From Pyxicephalus adspersus (taxonomy: Eukaryota > Chordata > Amphibia > Anura > Pyxicephalidae), in assembly GCF_032062135.1 (NCBI RefSeq), contig NC_092861.1:59208980-59272979 (forward strand): a stretch of 64,000 bases of DNA, read 5' to 3'. Under the pieces are notes generated by a model. It worked only from the letters and a program-made list of their open reading frames with translations. It had not been told where the DNA came from and ran no database searches. A program made the position numbers and the translations under genes. Below, in pieces: positions 26,400-37,300 of the stretch. Position 1 is the stretch's first letter. Every line of letters begins with the position of its first letter.

Positions 26400-27973
26400 G
26401 CAGTTTGTGCTACATTTTTTATTCACCCTAGTTGCAGTTTATATTTGTACATTCAGTCTATTTTTCAAACTGACGTTAGGGAGAATAAAATAGTTTTACT
26501 GCATGAAGTGCTCCCTTCTTGCAGCAGTTTGTGAAGTTAAATTCTATGGTTCCAGGTGCAAAAAATTTCATTCCTTTTTTTTTTTAGTTTTTGCTACATT
26601 CAACTAATATGTGGTGCATAGGCCTTTATTGTTTTCCTAGTCTTAGTTACACTGATCACACAATACCAGACAAAATTTAAACATCATCTACTTTTAAATG
26701 CTGGAGCAGGGGACCCCTTCTGTAAAAGGCCAGGATCTAGACACATTTTTAGTATTCCATTAAAAGACAGCAGAAAATTTAGGAGTGTATGGTTGATAAA
26801 GTCAGAAAATTCCTGTTTATATGAAAAGCCAGTCTGTATAAAGGGTCTCAAGGACGGACGTTGGACACCTCTATTTTACAAGCTGCGTTTAGAACTCTGC
26901 ATGACAGTCTCTCTTTAAGATTCCTGCCATTGGAGCCAAATGGTGTTCTCAAGAGAGATTAGATAGTCTGAGAGAATACTGCCAAGAAATGTACTGCTAT
27001 TTGTCAGGAGGAAGCCCAGACAAAAGGTAGATTTTCAGGCTTCTGCTTAGGTACAATTAAAACAAAATGCGGTTTGGTGATTTCTTTTTGAATGAGTAAA
27101 CAAGGGTTACCTCTATTGAGGTGTAAATGTAGTATGGATCACAGCTTTTTTTCTTGTGAAGAGTTTATTATAAGAGTTTCTTGCCTGCTCCAGTTTTGTA
27201 AGCTGCAGTACTTACCCTCTCTCATTGACTATGTACAGAACACAAGGTATATGTAGTTTGGTGTGGCAGTATCAGGATATAAACAAATGATCTGTGTACA
27301 TTTTAAAGAGGTGGCTTCCGGCATGCTAACACAAGTGATTTGGGTGGTGATCACTCCTAGATGTAGGCAGATCTCTTCCCCAGCATGTCCCGTGCTCACC
27401 TGGCACATTCATAGCAGCCTTTAGGACAGGAAGCAGAGGAGAGAAGAGTAACCTCTATTTCTCAGTGTTGTCTGTAAAGAAATAAATGTGGAAGCATTCA
27501 ACAATTAACACTTCTGGTTTCAGAGCTGAAAAACCGACCAAGTACAGTCTGAACTTGATCACTTTAGGCCACAAAGTAGGTACTGTACTAAGGTTCTATA
27601 TTATCTCCAAGGGACTACCTGTCACAATTATTGGTAGCATAGTTGGTCTCCGTTTGCAGTTCTATACAATTTTCAAACATCAAAAGTCTTGACATGTCTA
27701 ATGCCCATTTAGACATTTGGAGATTTAATTGTGCATACTAATAAAAAGTAAAAAAAACAGATGCACAATAAATTGAGACAAAACAAGTGGAGATTATATT
27801 TTTTCTAAGGGTCCACTGTTGAGTGTGTGTCCATGTACAAAGTGGGAATTTTAGGACATGAGTGCAAAACGAAAAATGGCTCCAGAGGCAAAAGGGTTAA
27901 AGGCTTCCACAAGCCTGCTGAAAACTTAGTACACACCACTTTTATACAAACTGAAGCCCATGTGAACAGGGCC
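26400..27973. other. Intergenic, nothing recognised
   Basis: Single-copy-looking sequence between two MITEs. No gene was supported. Confidence 0.6.
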
Positions 27974-28498
27974 TTAACCCCCCCTAGCGGTATTCCAGTG
28001 TGACTCGGTGTAGATTTTACCTGCAAAAAGCAGTAATCCCGAGTCACACTCGGGGTCGCTAAAAACAATAAAAATCCCACTTACCTTGTTCCTTTGGCGT
28101 CCTGCTCGTCCGTCCAGGTCCTCGGCACGTATCCTCCTTCTTCAATCTTCTTCCAGCGACTGCAGAGACCTTCTCCGGGGTTTCCCAGTGACATCGGTGC
28201 ATGCATCGGTTCGTGGGGGAGGCGCGGCGGGAAATTCAAATAATTTTGTATTGGATTCAATACAAAATAACTGTATTGAGTCCAATACAAAGAAATCTTT
28301 ATATTAAACATATATATTATACACTACTGTACAGTTATATTACAGGTTTAACTATTTTTTTTTTAAACAGATCTTTGTGTTTTTTTTATTTAATTATTTT
28401 AGAATTTTAAGCCTACAATTTAAAAAAAAATTCCATGTAAAAAAGGTAACGCTTTTTGTGTTAAAATATGAACAGAATTAAAATGCTGGGGGGGTTAA
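27974..28498. mobile_element. TTAA-type MITE, family C (CCCCCTAGCGG ends)
   Basis: Flanked by TTAA at 27974-27977 and 28495-28498. Left end CCCCCCTAGCGGTATTCC, right end GCTGGGGGGG. It has an internal TGTGACTCGGTGTAGATTTTAC / CCCGAGTCACACTCGG inverted pair and an inner palindrome around 28243-28290 (TTGGATTCAATACAAAATAA). Same family as 61936-62587 and 40433-40720. Confidence 0.82.
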
Positions 28499-29555
28499 AG
28501 GGACAGTAGGTTTATGAGACAGGTGCTGTAATATGCCATGTGTTTCAGCTAACTAGGGACTAGCTAGAAATCACTGTAATCAATAGGAAAGTTTTGAATG
28601 TGCCCTGCAAAGAAAAAATAAGTTAACTACAGACAATGCATGAGTCAGAGGCACATCACAGAACTCTGCCTAGCTTCATATGCTCACTGTACCTCCATCT
28701 GCCTCTGCTCCACGTGTTTCCTAGGTCCTTGTTTACCCAGTACTATGTATTTTAAATCTCAGCCAGCACGTGGACATCCCTCCTCATCCATGCTGAAACT
28801 ACAGAGGGTCAAGTGAGTTAGTATCAACACAGGGCAAAATGTTTATGATACAACCCATCAGCCTAATACTGTTAATAAACTTGATCACTACAACACCCCC
28901 AGTTCTGCGCTCTATACAATTTCCTAAGGTCAGTATAATGTCCCCTGTACCACCACCACAAAAAGCAGATTGCCTGAGCAATTCATGGGTAAATCTATTT
29001 AATTAGAAGCAATGTAGGTCATGCTTAGGTGAGGAATTTATTATTCAGGAAGTCAGCAGCACTTAAGATGAAAGTTATGAAAGTAACATCAAAATAATCA
29101 GCAAATTGTTTGAATCCACATCTGTTAAGAGGGTCATCTGCTAACAACACCGTTTATTACCTTCTAGACTAAGCATGTGCCCATTTTTAAAAGGTCATTT
29201 ATACTGGGCTTATTGAGATGCACGTTGTATGGTACTGTCCCCAGAGTCAGAACTTTTTAAGAACAAGTAAAAGCTGACCTCACTATTATTTTTATATGAA
29301 TGGTTTATTACAAATCTACATTTAATATAAATTACCAATACATACTTTACCATTCCTGCCAGTCAGCCCTGATCATTTCTAATAACACAGAGCATTCACA
29401 TACTCACCACGCTCCTCTTTCACCAAGCACACAGGAACTTTTCATGAATTTCTCTTAGTCTTAATGTAGAACACGTTTACAAATGCCCTTGTTACCAGTA
29501 TATTAAACATTCTAAATAAGCCGAAGGTGTAAAACGGTTTCTTTTTAAACAGAAC
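28499..29555. other. Intergenic upstream of nucleolin
   Basis: No gene or mobile element recognised. Ends where the CpG content rises towards the nucleolin promoter; an isolated CACGTG lies at 29644-29649. Confidence 0.6.
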
Positions 29556-29759
29556 TAATGACCAAGCAAATGAAACATTCTAGAAGCGATTTTATTTGAG
29601 CTGACTGCATACACATATAAAACACGGGGTACATATTGCAACCCACGTGTGTAGCTAATACTACGCCGCCATCTTGCCCACTCCATTAACCACATGTTTT
29701 TTTCTCGCCCAAAATGGCTACAACTACAGTCGCATTCCGTCCTCTGATAGGTCAGAAAA

Positions 29760-30048
29760 AGGAATGCCCTCTCATTGGTGCGATCTTTGCGTTCCACAAC
29801 TGCTTCTCGCTCACCATTGGCAGTGGGTTCGAACATGCTCAGAATAGAAGTCACAGCCCATGGTGACGTCGCCACCTTTGGCGCTCGCTGATTGGCTAGC
29901 TGCGGACACGTGATAAGCAACCTTTATTAGCGCCTTCTACCGAGCTCGGCGACCAGTTGGTTTCTTGTCACAGGCCTAATAAGTCTTTAAGAAGCTCAGC
30001 ACAGCCACGTGACGTTCCATCGAGTGGATCCACACATCAGCCGAAAAC
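29760..30048 (+). promoter_or_regulatory. Nucleolin promoter and 5' UTR
   Basis: A CpG-bearing stretch just upstream of the start codon. It shows ATTGG (inverted CCAAT) motifs near 29774, 29815 and 29890, a canonical E-box CACGTG at 29907-29912, and a second E-box at 30006-30011 overlapping a CRE-like TGACGT (30010-30015). No clear TATA box is placed. The transcription start is probably within about 29950-30000, but this is inferred. Mammalian nucleolin is a known MYC target through E-boxes, which fits the motifs. Confidence 0.7.
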
Positions 30049-33000
30049 ATGGTTAAGCTAGCTAAGGTAATATTAGGATGCAAATAACTGCGTCTGCTCA
30101 TTACTAAATTCTGTTTTTCTGTTTAATATTGAATTGTTTTATGTGCAGTGATGGGAGTATACAGTGTATTATATGTGTAATATATTAATTATTAATGAGG
30201 ATTTGGGCATTCGCATGGGATGACCGAGGCTTAGCGCTGCAGCAAATCCGGCGCTGTACGCATGCGCGGAGGTCTGTGGGTGACGTCATGCAGCTTCTCC
30301 TTTTCAGCGGGGATTTAGCGGGTTATTGTAGTAATGGTGAGGAGGAGAATGGCGTGTACTCCGCCAGATGTCTGTGTGTAGAGGGGGGGGGGGGTTGTGA
30401 GGTGGCGGGCCCGCCCGCGCTCGTAGTGAATGCAAATGTCCGTACAGTGTTCAATGTAATAAAGCCTCGTGTGATAGGTGTGCGTCTTCATCGGCGCCAT
30501 TTTGTTTTCCCGCGATCTGCTTGTAAAACTACCTCGAGAGCGACTTCCGCTCCCCACGCACGCGATTCCATCCCGCGTGGCGGCTGCACGTGGTCCAGTG
30601 GCGGCCACACGTGGCTGCCCGGCAAACCATGAGCTTGTGCGTGTGCTAGATCCTAATGATAATTATACTCCTTTGTTAGACTTCGATGTATTGTTTGGTA
30701 TAACTCTGCCTCTACTCTCCCATACGTTTTTTGTATTATAAGATGAAATATTTGTTGGAAGCACACTGTATAGTGCAGGCCATGCCTGGTGATCTGTAAT
30801 GGATCCTTTCCATCTCTGGCTCACAATCACATTCTGATCAGATTTATTCAGCTTTACCTGTTACAAAGGTGAATCTAACAGTGCACTCAATAAATGTGTA
30901 AACTGTTCTGATATTACAGCACCCAGCTGCTACATAGTGTTACCACCATGTTCATGCAGCAATGTGTAGGTGATTGGTAGTGACATTGCTGCAAATATAT
31001 GAGCCCTTGGGGTTGAACTTTACACAAAAGTAATACGAATACTTCCCTTACCCCAGCTTCTGTACTACAGGTAGACATGCAAAAATCCAGCGATCCATAA
31101 TCCGTTTCCTTTAAATTTCTGGCATGGATTTCAAATTTAGGCTGTTTTCTGGAGAGGCCATTTATGTATTGATGGTGCTGTACTCCAGGATCAGCTGTTG
31201 AATCTTGCTTGCATGGCTTTCCTGCTCATTCCTTCTCATTTATTTGCTGCTGTATAGCCCCAATATGGATTCAGCATACATTTAAAGGACTGTGCAGGCA
31301 GTCATCTTCTGTTGAATATATACAGCATATAGGTCCAGAGATTGCCAGATTTTTGAATGTCCACTTGTATAGGTGATATCACTTTCTGCTCAGCTTCACT
31401 CTGGGGCTTGCAGAGAACCGTGACTCCCACACAATTACCCCCGGCATAGCATAGGCTGTTCACATGGATAGAAACCAGGGCAAGGGTGTTAAGTATTCGA
31501 ACATCTTGCACATGAGGAAAGGATCCAGTGATAACCATGTGTTACAGGGAAGACTATACAGTATTTTCCCCAGAAGTCAGTGGCTACTGACAAGTGCCGG
31601 GTGGTGTGCCCAAAAGGGGCTGGGGGAACACTGCTGTAGAAATGCTTTTAATTTCATGTATTTATAGTGACCTTTGAAATGCTTTGATAGTAGATGTTTG
31701 AATGTGACAAAAGTTTTTATGTTTTTGCAGGGAGCAAAAGCACAGGGAACTAAAAAGGCACCTCCCCCAAAAGAGGTGGAAGACAGTGAGGAGGATGAAG
31801 AGATGGAAGAGGAAAGTGAAGAAAAGGTAATGTCTAAATTTTACAATAGATGGCATGGACTACTTTTTTATTGTACATTACACTCTAGTTTTGTTTGTAC
31901 AATTTGAGCCTTTGGCCTCCCATTGTCTGCCCAACTAAAGTACTAAATAGTCTGTGTGAGCTTGTTACGAGGGATGTGGCTTTTGCTCATCTGTACCAAG
32001 ATACAGCACATGAGTGTAAGTCGGAACAGGTACATTATTTTAATAAGTTCAATTAGGACAGGTATTTGTCTCAACATATTAGGCAGTGAGGTGTCAGTTA
32101 CTGTTTATAATCCGCATTGTGAGTAATTCACAAACAAAACAAAAAAAAAACTTAATGGAGCCTAGACATTCATTAACTCCTGGAGCAAGCTGTGCTTTGA
32201 TATGTAAAAAAAGGCACAGTTTGTCCTGGTCATCAAGAGATACAAGATTTTAGAGATCAGCTCCACTCTGAAGATCACCCACAACCTCAGATGTGTTTAG
32301 CAAAAGATTTATTCTGCAAGTCATGCAAACCACCCCCTTCCCCCAGGGAAGCCCCGTTCATATCTAGGGGTCTGTATGTTGCATGTCCTTAACTTGGGGA
32401 AACTTGTGATTAAGATACCCCAGCCTGCTGGTTAATGTTTGGTCACTAATCTGATTTATGTTCTTAGGTGCCAGTAAAGAATACACCAGCCAAAAAGGCA
32501 GCAACTCCAGCAAAGAAAGCTGCCACTCCAGCTAAGGCAACTCCAGCGAAGAAAGCTGCCACTCCAGCAAAGTCTGTAGCTACACCAGGAAAGAAAGGAG
32601 CTGCTACAGCAGCAGCAAAGAACGGGAAACGGGCCAAGCAGCAAGAGAGTGAGGATGAAGAGGACGAGGAAGATGACGAAGATGATGGTATGTTGTTTGC
32701 ATTAAGTTAGTGCTGTACAAAGGCCTTGCAAGCTTTTTAAGTAAACAGTGGTGTGTTAAAATTATTCCCACTGCCAGTTTCTTTATACTGTTGATATACT
32801 GAATTTTTGCACCAGGCTTTAGAAGAGGTGTGTATGTACAGAACCTTGAGGTCTTTTGCATATTTTAATCTAGTTTTAGGACTGGTGACATATTTGTAGA
32901 TGAAGACTCTGAGGATGGAGGAAACAAAAGTAGTCTCTAAGAATCCCTCTGCCAAAACAAAAAAACTCTAGTTTGTCTTTATAAAAAAAAAAAGTGATGG

Positions 33001-34372
33001 TTTTCATTTTATTCCACTGGATATTTTTTCACCTCAGATGTAAAACATGTTTTCGTAATGACTTGGTACAGAATAAGTTTTTTTAGCTGGTGGAACAAAA
33101 CCTGAACCTGTAAAATCATTTTTACAAAATTTTTCTTTTAGAGATTAATTTATAGGCACATATGATGAATATATTGGGACTTAATACAGAATAAGTCTTG
33201 ATGTTGACAAAATCTTTACCTGATGTGCTTTTTTTCGCTGTCCATCACTAAATTAGGGTTGCCTTTGTGTTAATAACATATTACATTTTTAGAAGAGTCT
33301 GAAGAAGAGAAAAAGCCTGTTGCCAAGAAAACTCCTGCCAAAAAGCCTGCAGCCAAGAAAAATGTAAAGGAGGAGTCTGAAGAAGAGGAGTCTGAAGAAG
33401 AAGAAGGTATGCCACCTTAAAATTATTGGCACTGATGAACAATTTTAGGTTTAATTGTGAGCAAGGCAGTTTCTTTATTAAGGCACAGGCAGTGTTTAAT
33501 TTGCAATAAAACAAGCTTACCCTGCCTGCCTTCCAGTCCTTGTACATTTTGAGGCTTTTTGACCATCTTGATTGGCCAGAATACCATGCATGCACACAGA
33601 AGTTTGTTAATTCCTGGCTGCCAGCTATGCTAGGATCGTACACACCATGTACGTTAGAGATTGTAAATGGGTAGTTAAATTCTTTTTTTGCAGAAAAGGC
33701 ATCCTTTGCTTGTCCCTTCTACAGAATCGGGCCTGTCTGCAATTTTTTATCCGTTCTACTTTAATACTGGCCTCAGATGACTTGAAAATTTTTGGCACAA
33801 ATGATGACCAATTTCGGGACTTAATACTGATACTTGATGATTGATATTTGCTGATGTGCCATAAGTACCACACTACTTTGTTTCTAGAAATTCAGATGCT
33901 ATTGCATTTTTGTATATAAATCAGACCTATTGTTTGATTTAAAAAGTTATTTTGCAGTTAGGCCAACTGTAACAACTGTAAGTTACAATAATAAGCAATA
34001 AAACTGTTAAATTCCAGACTCCGAAGAAGAAATGGAAACAGCCCCACCTGTCGCTAAAGGAAAAACAGCTACTCCTGCCAAAAAGGAGGAATCCGAAGAG
34101 GAAGAGGAGGAGGATGATGATGACGATGATGATGAGGAGGAAGAGGAGGATGATGACGAGGAGGATGAAAGTATGTGGCTTTTTGGTGGGGGGGGGGGGG
34201 TGTTTGTTTTTAAAGCTACTACTTTGTGTGCTGTGCAACCTATGCTTTCTCTTTACTAACTTTTTGTACTTTTCAGCGGTCACAAAAGACTCTGCAAAAC
34301 GCAAAAAGGAAATGCCCAAGAGTAAAAGTGTACCTGAAGCTAAGAAGCAGAAGACAGAGGGTGGAAACGAAG
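30049..34372 (+). CDS. ncl: Nucleolin exons 1-6: TPAKK repeats and acidic tracts
   Basis: These six exons encode the N-terminal histone-H1-like region, residues 1-232. Exon 1 holds only MVKLAK. Exon 2 (GAKAQGTKK, then an E/D run) matches the human PPPKEVE segment. Exon 3 carries six TP(A/G)K units, the type phosphorylated by CDK1 in mitosis in known nucleolins, then an acidic run. Exon 4 has one more TPAKK and ends acidic. Exon 5 encodes a run of more than 25 nearly uninterrupted E/D residues. Exon 6 carries the basic KRKKEMPKSK stretch that in mammals belongs to the nuclear localisation region. The acidic repeats are purine-rich, so the opposite strand shows a long false ORF over exon 5. Introns 3 and 4, inside this part, each carry a U82-like snoRNA. 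Confidence 0.95.
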
Positions 34373-37300
34373 GTAAATTAAAAATAACACAAGCTATGTA
34401 ATGTGTTTTGACAAGTTCATATAAAAAAAATTTTGAAAGCTGGTTACCTCTAAGGAAGTGTTTTGGTGTAGGGTGTTCCTGGATGATTTCCACCCCATGT
34501 AGATGCGGTATACGTATCTGAGTAGTTTGCATATCCAAGTTTAAGACAGCTAATGACAAAAAAATATTTTTGAAGTATAAACATTCTCACCTTGTGCTAA
34601 ATTGGCCTATTTAGGTGCTTAGTTGTGTTCCATCTGGGTCAATTCTAGATGTCGGTTATGGTGCCATAATCCAAATGAAAAATGGCAAGCCAAAATTGTA
34701 GCCAAATGGTACAAGTGTACTGATGAGTGCATATGTTGGCATAGTTAAGTAACTTCATTTCATTCATGTGTTGAACAATTAACAGACATTACTACTTGAC
34801 CCACACCATTCTTAAAGCCAGTTCTCCATTTTGAACTTATATGCTGTTTTTTACAATTTTTACCTCTGTTTAAAATCTTATTTTTGAACCTGTCTTGCTA
34901 GGGTTGTCTGTTTTTGTTGCAAACCTGAACGCTTCAAAAGACTATGATGAACTTAAAGATGCCCTGCGAGAGTTCTTTTCTAAGAAGAACTTGCCAGTAC
35001 AAGATGTACGAATTGGAGCCTCAAAGTAAGCTTTCTTTTTTTCTCTTGTGTGATCATTTGTCACCTGTTGCTGCAGCTTCCTGACTGTTCCATGTATACT
35101 GCAGGAGGTTCGGCTATGTAGAGTTTGCTAGCGCTGAAGAAGTTGAACAAGCACTCAAGTTAAATGGAAAGAAGGTTCTTGGTTTTGAGATGAAAGTAGA
35201 GAAGGCCAACTCTCCAGCAGAGAAATCAAAAAATGCAGAAAACAAAAAAGGTACATTTTTTTATTTTACACCAGCTCCCCTATCGAGTAAGCGCAGGCAC
35301 CACAGAAAATGGGGCCCCTCTGCAGAGATAATGTCGTGTTTTTTTTTTTTTTTTTTTCTGAGGGAATTTATTTTCCAAAGTAATTGCTGTGTATCCTTGG
35401 ATATTGGATCTTGATGTAAACCTGACATAGACATGGGGCTTTACCATAGCTTGCACACTAAAAATGTGGTTGGTGGTTATGCTTATCCAGACTTAATACT
35501 AAAAAAAGGTATATAGATAAGGGGAGGTATGTATTGAGTTACAAGTGGTAGCAGCTGCAATTGTTTTCTTCAATAATTCTTTGCTAATACATTTTTGTAT
35601 CTGAGAGGCATACAACTGAGTAGCCACACTGTTGCATGTTCCTTTGTAATGTACAGCAATGTTATATGTTGGTGCTATATAAATACTGTTTAATAATACA
35701 AGTGTAGGCCTGATGTGCACTTAAATGGCTTTCTAATATAGGATTTTGGAGACTTGTTTCAAAACTGAGATTGCGAAATTTTCAATGCAGTGATAAGCAA
35801 TGTATTTTAAAATCTGGGCTTGTCTGCTATACCTATTTCTCTGGGGTGGGGTAGCCTGTGCCTTCTTCATAACATAAAACCCCAAACATTTTTATGCAAG
35901 GTGACCTGTCAAATTTATCAGGATGGATTGTCTTATAGGACTTTTAATTTATAAAATATAAAACTGAAATAAGTCTTGTGTTCAGAAACTTCTAAGACTC
36001 CCACTTTTAATTTTAGAGAGAGATGCACGGACTTTATTTATTAAGAACATCCCCTATAGCACAACTTCAGAGGAATTGCAGGAGATTTTTGAAAATGCCA
36101 AAGAAATTCGTCTTCCTACTTCAAAGGATGGTGCTAGTAAAGGGTAAGTAAGACATCCTGTCTTGAAATAATGCTGGTTTGCGTAATATAACAAGATACA
36201 CGCTTTTCTTTCTGTTTTGACTCGTGGATTAAATATAGACTGAACAATACAATACAGATGTGCATCACAATACTGTAGCCGTATGGGTACCATGACTATT
36301 GAGCATAAATGAAATACTAGCCTGAATGTACCTTGAGATTTTTGCTTCTACTGGCTAAGCTCCCTCATCCTCCCTGAATCACCTGTTAATTCTGGTGAAA
36401 AATGTATGTATAGAGAACAATGTCGCTGCAAGATATACAACGCAAGGAATATTCCTTAGGAATAACTGTTTACTTTCTCCCTGCATGTGAGATAAGAAAA
36501 GTGGAGGTGGTAGAAAGCTGACACAATTTAAAGGGTTAATAGATATGTATGGCACAAACAGCTGTGTCGATATGGAGGAGTGGGTATTCCTAGTGCCCCT
36601 TTGACAAATGACCATATACTTGCATTCTACCAAGCAGCACATTAACAGCAATGTCTACACATTTTTTAATATACTTTACAATTACCCAGATGCTTAAGGA
36701 CTTTATTTATCTTTAGAATTGCTTATGTTGAATTCAACACTGAAGCTGAAGCTGATAAAGCTATTGAAGAAAAGCAAGGTACAGAAGTTGAAGGTCGCTC
36801 TATCTTCATGGATTACACTGGAGAAAAGAGTCAGAATGCTGGCGGCAAAAGAGGACCAGCACAACAAGGAGGTTTGTGATTTTGGCAAATGTGTAAAAGT
36901 GTTTGTTGGGTTTTCACTATTCTCAGTTTTACTTGTGTTATCAAGCTTTTTTTTAACGGATCGCATTTAGAATGTAGGCCTACTTTAAAGCCATATACAG
37001 ATTTTGAATCACTGTTGCTGGAACTATCTTTGGTGATTGTTTTCAGCGACAAGAGAATGCTTTGAGCACAGTTCCATTCTATGGAAGGGGTTGGAAGACA
37101 AGCAAGTAGGTGGTGTCGGGCTTTCGCCTGAGATGGACAACTATCTGATGTCATATGTAGCTGAAGGCTCGAAATGATGATTGTTAACTCAGAGTATTCA
37201 TGATGAAATTACATAATTTTACAAAGATAGTCAAGTTCTGATCCAGCAATGTATGTTTTACATGCAAAATAAATGTTAGTCTATAGGTATATTTGGTGTT

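Noticed and set aside
29555..29920. 121-codon minus frame upstream of nucleolin, possible divergent gene
   Set aside because: Covers promoter motifs (CCAAT, E-box), has no recognisable domain and no splice context.
30195..30632. 145-codon open frame
   Set aside because: Runs through the CpG island in nucleolin intron 1, where stops are rare by composition; no domain.
33939..34559. 206-codon open frame on the minus strand
   Set aside because: It is the complement of the Glu/Asp codons of nucleolin exon 5 and its flanks; the Leu/Ile/Phe-rich product is an artefact of purine-rich coding DNA.
34500..34560. Possible further C/D snoRNA in nucleolin intron 6
   Set aside because: GGATGATT and TCTGAG resemble weak C and D boxes, but there is no terminal stem and no rRNA complement that I can see.
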